A stretch of DNA of 34,876 nucleotides from Xylaria sp. FL1777 (taxonomy: Eukaryota > Ascomycota > Sordariomycetes > Xylariales > Xylariaceae): NCBI GenBank assembly GCA_022578965.1, contig MU400824.1:1-34876 (forward strand), given 5' to 3'. The notes under the pieces are model-generated. The model ran no database searches, was not told where the DNA came from, and worked only from the letters and a program-made list of their open reading frames with translations. Every line of letters begins with the position of its first letter. The stretch's first letter is position 1. Both the position numbers and the translations under genes were made by a program. This document shows, piece after piece, positions 31,971-34,876 of the stretch.

Positions 31971-33065
31971 TTAGAATCCTTTTGGGGCCTCTTGGAGGAC
32001 TGTTATCATGCGATTGTAAAGTGTCGGATCTGGGTCCCTAGGCAGGTCACCATCTGGAAATTCCTCCTTCCGCAGTGCTTCGACACATGGGATCAATGGC
32101 TGGTAATAGGATGTGAAATGTTTTCTTGCCCTCTGCTCAAAAGTACGCGTACCATAAATCATGCCCCTTTTGGCGTCAATTAAGTCATCATCGTTTTTGT
32201 AGTTCCAGGAGTCAAGCAGACTTTTCTTGACGGATTCACCTCCAGCTCCTTAGTGAAGGCAAATCCAGAATAGCACCCAGAAAAATGATTCGAGATCGTG
32301 CATATAGCTATGCTGCTCGTCATCAAGTAGTCCAATTGCCATAAAACCCTTGTGCCAGTTCTGCCTTTTGCTCCCGAGAGGCCCTTTCGGTCTTCTTTAA
32401 TAGCGAGGTCAAGGTCAAGGAGAAATGAAAACGGAGAAGTACTTTCTTTATCCTCATTAATCATGACATTGTTTATCGAGATGTCTCGATGGAAGATGCC
32501 TGCTCCTCTAAGACACTTGTGTCCGTTAATGCAGCCCTATAGGGCTTTAAGCAAAGCCACTCGAGAGCTAGCTTTGTAGATTGGTGTCCCGTAGTCACAA
32601 AGAACAACACGCCGATGTTCACGATTTGACGGGCCAGTGCTGTCATATATCGTTTGAGAACCAGAACAAGGTCGCTTATTGGGCGGCATAGGAGCACTGA
32701 TTGACTAGCTGATCGCTTTCGGTTAGTAGCCTTGCTGGCATTGCTAGTGGCCATGCTATTATTCATCTTGCAGGTTTTGGACTCTCCCGTGTGCTTATCA
32801 ACGCTTGGTTTTAGCCACGATTTCGCATCTTGAATATTCAGCTTTCCTCGAATATTGTTGTGGACATCGTCGACCTAACCACGGACAACCATAGTTTCGT
32901 GGTGGTAGTAACGAGCTATGTTATCTACACCTTGTTCAGTTGCAATGCTCAACAACTCGCCTTCTTCTTCTCGAGACCTGGCACACGACTGAAATACGTA
33001 TTGTAGAAACGAGGGACTCCGGCACGCAAATCGCCAAGGTCCCTTTTCAGCAAACTGTTGTCACG
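31971..33065 (-). pseudogene. FunK1-type protein kinase pseudogene
   Basis: Minus-strand frames give FunK1 landmarks in order: EEEGELLSIATEQGVDNIARYYHHET (about 32975-32900), KRSASQSV, HKCLRGAGIFHRDISINNV with the HRD catalytic loop (about 32520-32467), INEDKE, FLLDLDLAIKEDR (the DLD metal-binding position), SGAKGRTGTR, YMHDLESFFWVLFWICLH, and the C-terminal FTSYYQPLIPCVEALRKEEFPDGD. Lesions are TAG at 32875-32877, TAG at 32537-32539, a one-base frameshift near 32345 and TAA at 32250-32252. FunK1 kinases are expanded in fungi and often decay. This copy cannot make a full-length kinase. Confidence 0.8.
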
Positions 33066-34369
33066 TTTAGGTGTGTAAACGCTTAGTCATATGGAAGTTA
33101 ACCAGTGCACTCTCCAGAAGGGATCATGTGAACAGTCTCTAGAAGATCCAAGTTCTAGAGGCTAGATAGTTAATAACAAAGGAAACGATCGCAATATATA
33201 TAGGCTCATCGAGCTTATGGTTTTGCCGAGCCGGTATCCACTCCAACGTGATAACTGTCCATATCATCGCGACGCTCCAACGAATCCGCAACGGCTCTAG
33301 AATTGCGAGAATGTGGGGTCTGTTAGGTTAGACTTGCCACTTGCCGATGAGTCGGCGTCGTCAGAGGCAGGGTCGTCAGAGTTGATTCGACGACAGCACC
33401 AGAGGCGGGGTCCTTAGAGGCGGCATCATCTGTACGCCAGTTAGAGTGCTCTGACAACATTGGATGGTTGATCCCTACCCTCACTTGCGTCTGACGAGGG
33501 ACGGCTATCTCTGCGAACAGCGTCAAGTGCGTTCCCACTAGGACAAATGTGTGTTAAATATATCGGACTGATTCACCATAGTTGATGTGATCGTTGTTGA
33601 ATAGCTTCAGGTGTGTATGGAAGTGGAATAGGTTAAGTTTTGGTGGCAGCTAGGTTCAAATGTAAAGACGCGTTGTAAGTACTAGAATCTCGGGCACCGA
33701 GCGCTGAGACAGCGGTTGCACAGGAGATACATTCGACCTGAGAGCATTCACTAGTGTATAGCATTCTGTAGACCCTTGGTAATACCAAATAAATACCAGT
33801 ACGGTAGTCTTTCTGAATGGATAATTGATGTTGTTCAGGGAATGGTGTAATTGACATGAGCCGCCTGGGCGGGGTTGCTTATAGGCACTGTGCTTTGTAC
33901 CTTAGCTAAGAGCATTAAACAACACAAAGTACTTCGTACGTAGTACCTATTAGGGGGTCCACCCTTGGAAGCCCCGCCGCCTCGGCTTCGGGACCTAAAA
34001 AGTGGAACAGCGGGACTGCATGCATAGCAGGAGCAGGGGGTTCTGAGAGACAATCATGGACAGTGATAGTTACAGATATTGAAAACAGTCTCGGCTATAT
34101 AACATTCTTTTAAACAGTTCACGTCTAATATCATTTTCAAAGTTATTATAATCATTGTGATTTATGAAAATCTATGTTTCCTAGGATTCCTAGAGACTAA
34201 ATGACCAGCTGAGAGATTTGCTATCCTACCATGGCTATTGGTTATCACCGCCGCCCACTTCTTGCCAATGTGGATAACAATTCTTCGGCTCCAAACTGTC
34301 GGGTCAAACATTGCAAAAAGTAATACCTGGCCTCAGTTTTTGCGGCATCACGTTTTGATATCGGGGCAT
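33066..34369. other. Intergenic region before the right LTR
   Basis: About 1.3 kb with only short motif-free ORFs. There is a degenerate GGCGGGGTC/GTCGTCAGAG-type internal repetition at 33355-33430 and a near-palindrome GTACTTCGTACGTAGTAC at 33930-33947. The last five bases before the LTR (GGCAT, 34365-34369) would be the 5' target-site duplication of the inserted element. Confidence 0.45.
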
Positions 34370-34864
34370 TGTTACGAAATTGGCACGGGGGTGGCCTTTA
34401 GAGCGGCCCGATGCTTCTATACATACTTTGCACTTTTTCTTTTGCTGGCTAGAGCTGAAGTTATGTAACGACTTATCTAGCTTACTAGGCTTACAGTAAT
34501 CTAAAGCTTACTAAGCTTATAATAATTTAAGGCTTATTAAGCTTATGGTAATTTAGTGCTTATTAGACTTGCAATAATTTAAAAGAAGTTATTACTTTTT
34601 TTACTTTTTTTTTATTTATATAATTATGTATTTTTTATATTTAATTATTTATTTAGTTTTAGTTTTTTAGCTATTAATTTTTTTATAACTACTAAACATT
34701 AATATATTTATTACTTTTAATTTTTTAAAACTTTTATTAATACATAATAATAAAAGTATTTTAAAAACTTTTTTAATAAATTATTATTAAAGATTTTATT
34801 ATTATTTATAAATTAAAACTTTAAAAGCAAACTTATTATATTAATATATAATAAGTTTATTATA
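34370..34864 (+). repeat. LTR of a second Gypsy copy, probably its 5' LTR
   Basis: This segment is homologous end to end with 5050-5543 in the same orientation. It starts TGTTACGAAATTGGCACG, a typical fungal Gypsy LTR start, and ends ATTATA (ATTACA in the other copy). The sequence after 34864 (TTTTAATAGCTT) differs from that after 5543 and does not repeat GGCAT, so this is more likely a 5' LTR followed by a mutated primer-binding site than a solo LTR. The first 110 bases keep much G/C and the rest is heavily A/T-converted. Confidence 0.75.
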
Positions 34865-34876
34865 TTTTAATAGCTT

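Noticed and set aside
33323..34053. Minus-strand ORFs of 71-74 codons
   Set aside because: They are short, without motifs, in a region with local repetition; chance ORFs are expected.

Overview
The window looks like an accessory region of a filamentous ascomycete (Pezizomycotina). Introns are short (about 51-70 nt) with GT..AG ends and CTAAC/CTGAC-type branch sites. The protein families (DUF7580, acuF-type C2H2, FunK1, fungal gasdermin-like, SesB-like hydrolase) are fungal. Both ends carry repeats whose G/C content has been stripped in the manner of repeat-induced point mutation (RIP). I cannot name the species.

Layout. 1-5543 is a RIP-degraded Ty3/Gypsy retrotransposon on the + strand; traces of reverse transcriptase, RNase H and integrase can be read, and it ends in a 3' LTR (5050-5543). 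5544-6600 is a second AT-rich block without readable genes. A homologous, same-orientation LTR lies at 34370-34864 and probably starts another element running off the right edge. Between them is a roughly 28-kb gene island of normal base composition.

Island, left part: a DUF7580-subtilisin (S8) protease (7010-9881, +) lies tail to tail with a 252-residue fungal gasdermin-like protein (10074-10832, -). This is the arrangement of the HET-Q2/HET-Q1 type of protease-activated cell-death pair. Next come a DUF7580-C2H2 gene with a reading-frame break (11718-15008, -) and a divergent acuF-type C2H2 gene (15275-17081, +), then a GPI-anchored Cys-rich surface protein (17362-18257, -) and a PD-(D/E)XK nuclease-like protein (18999-20578, -).

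Island, middle part (20983-23796), which I consider the most interesting: three adjacent genes share one 18-residue repeat, I-x-G-x2-N-x3-Q-x-G-x2-N-x3. They are (a) a SesB-like alpha/beta hydrolase that has lost its nucleophile elbow and carries three repeats plus a membrane segment; (b) a 115-residue protein with a PPxY motif, two repeats and a membrane segment; and (c) a 158-residue protein made mostly of five repeats, with an amphipathic, basic C-terminal helix. This looks like a compact amyloid/beta-solenoid signalling and membrane-effector module related to fungal HET-s/sigma/RHIM-like systems.

Island, right part: 23.8-34.4 kb is mostly decayed. It has a broken kinase-like gene with a 4-bp insertion resembling a transposon footprint (26776-27565), a spliced Uma2/PD-(D/E)XK-like gene (about 28448-30445, +), a FunK1 kinase pseudogene (about 31971-33065, -), and long stretches without supportable genes. 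Taken together the window reads as a transposon-flanked island of regulated-cell-death and self/non-self type genes, several intact and several decaying.
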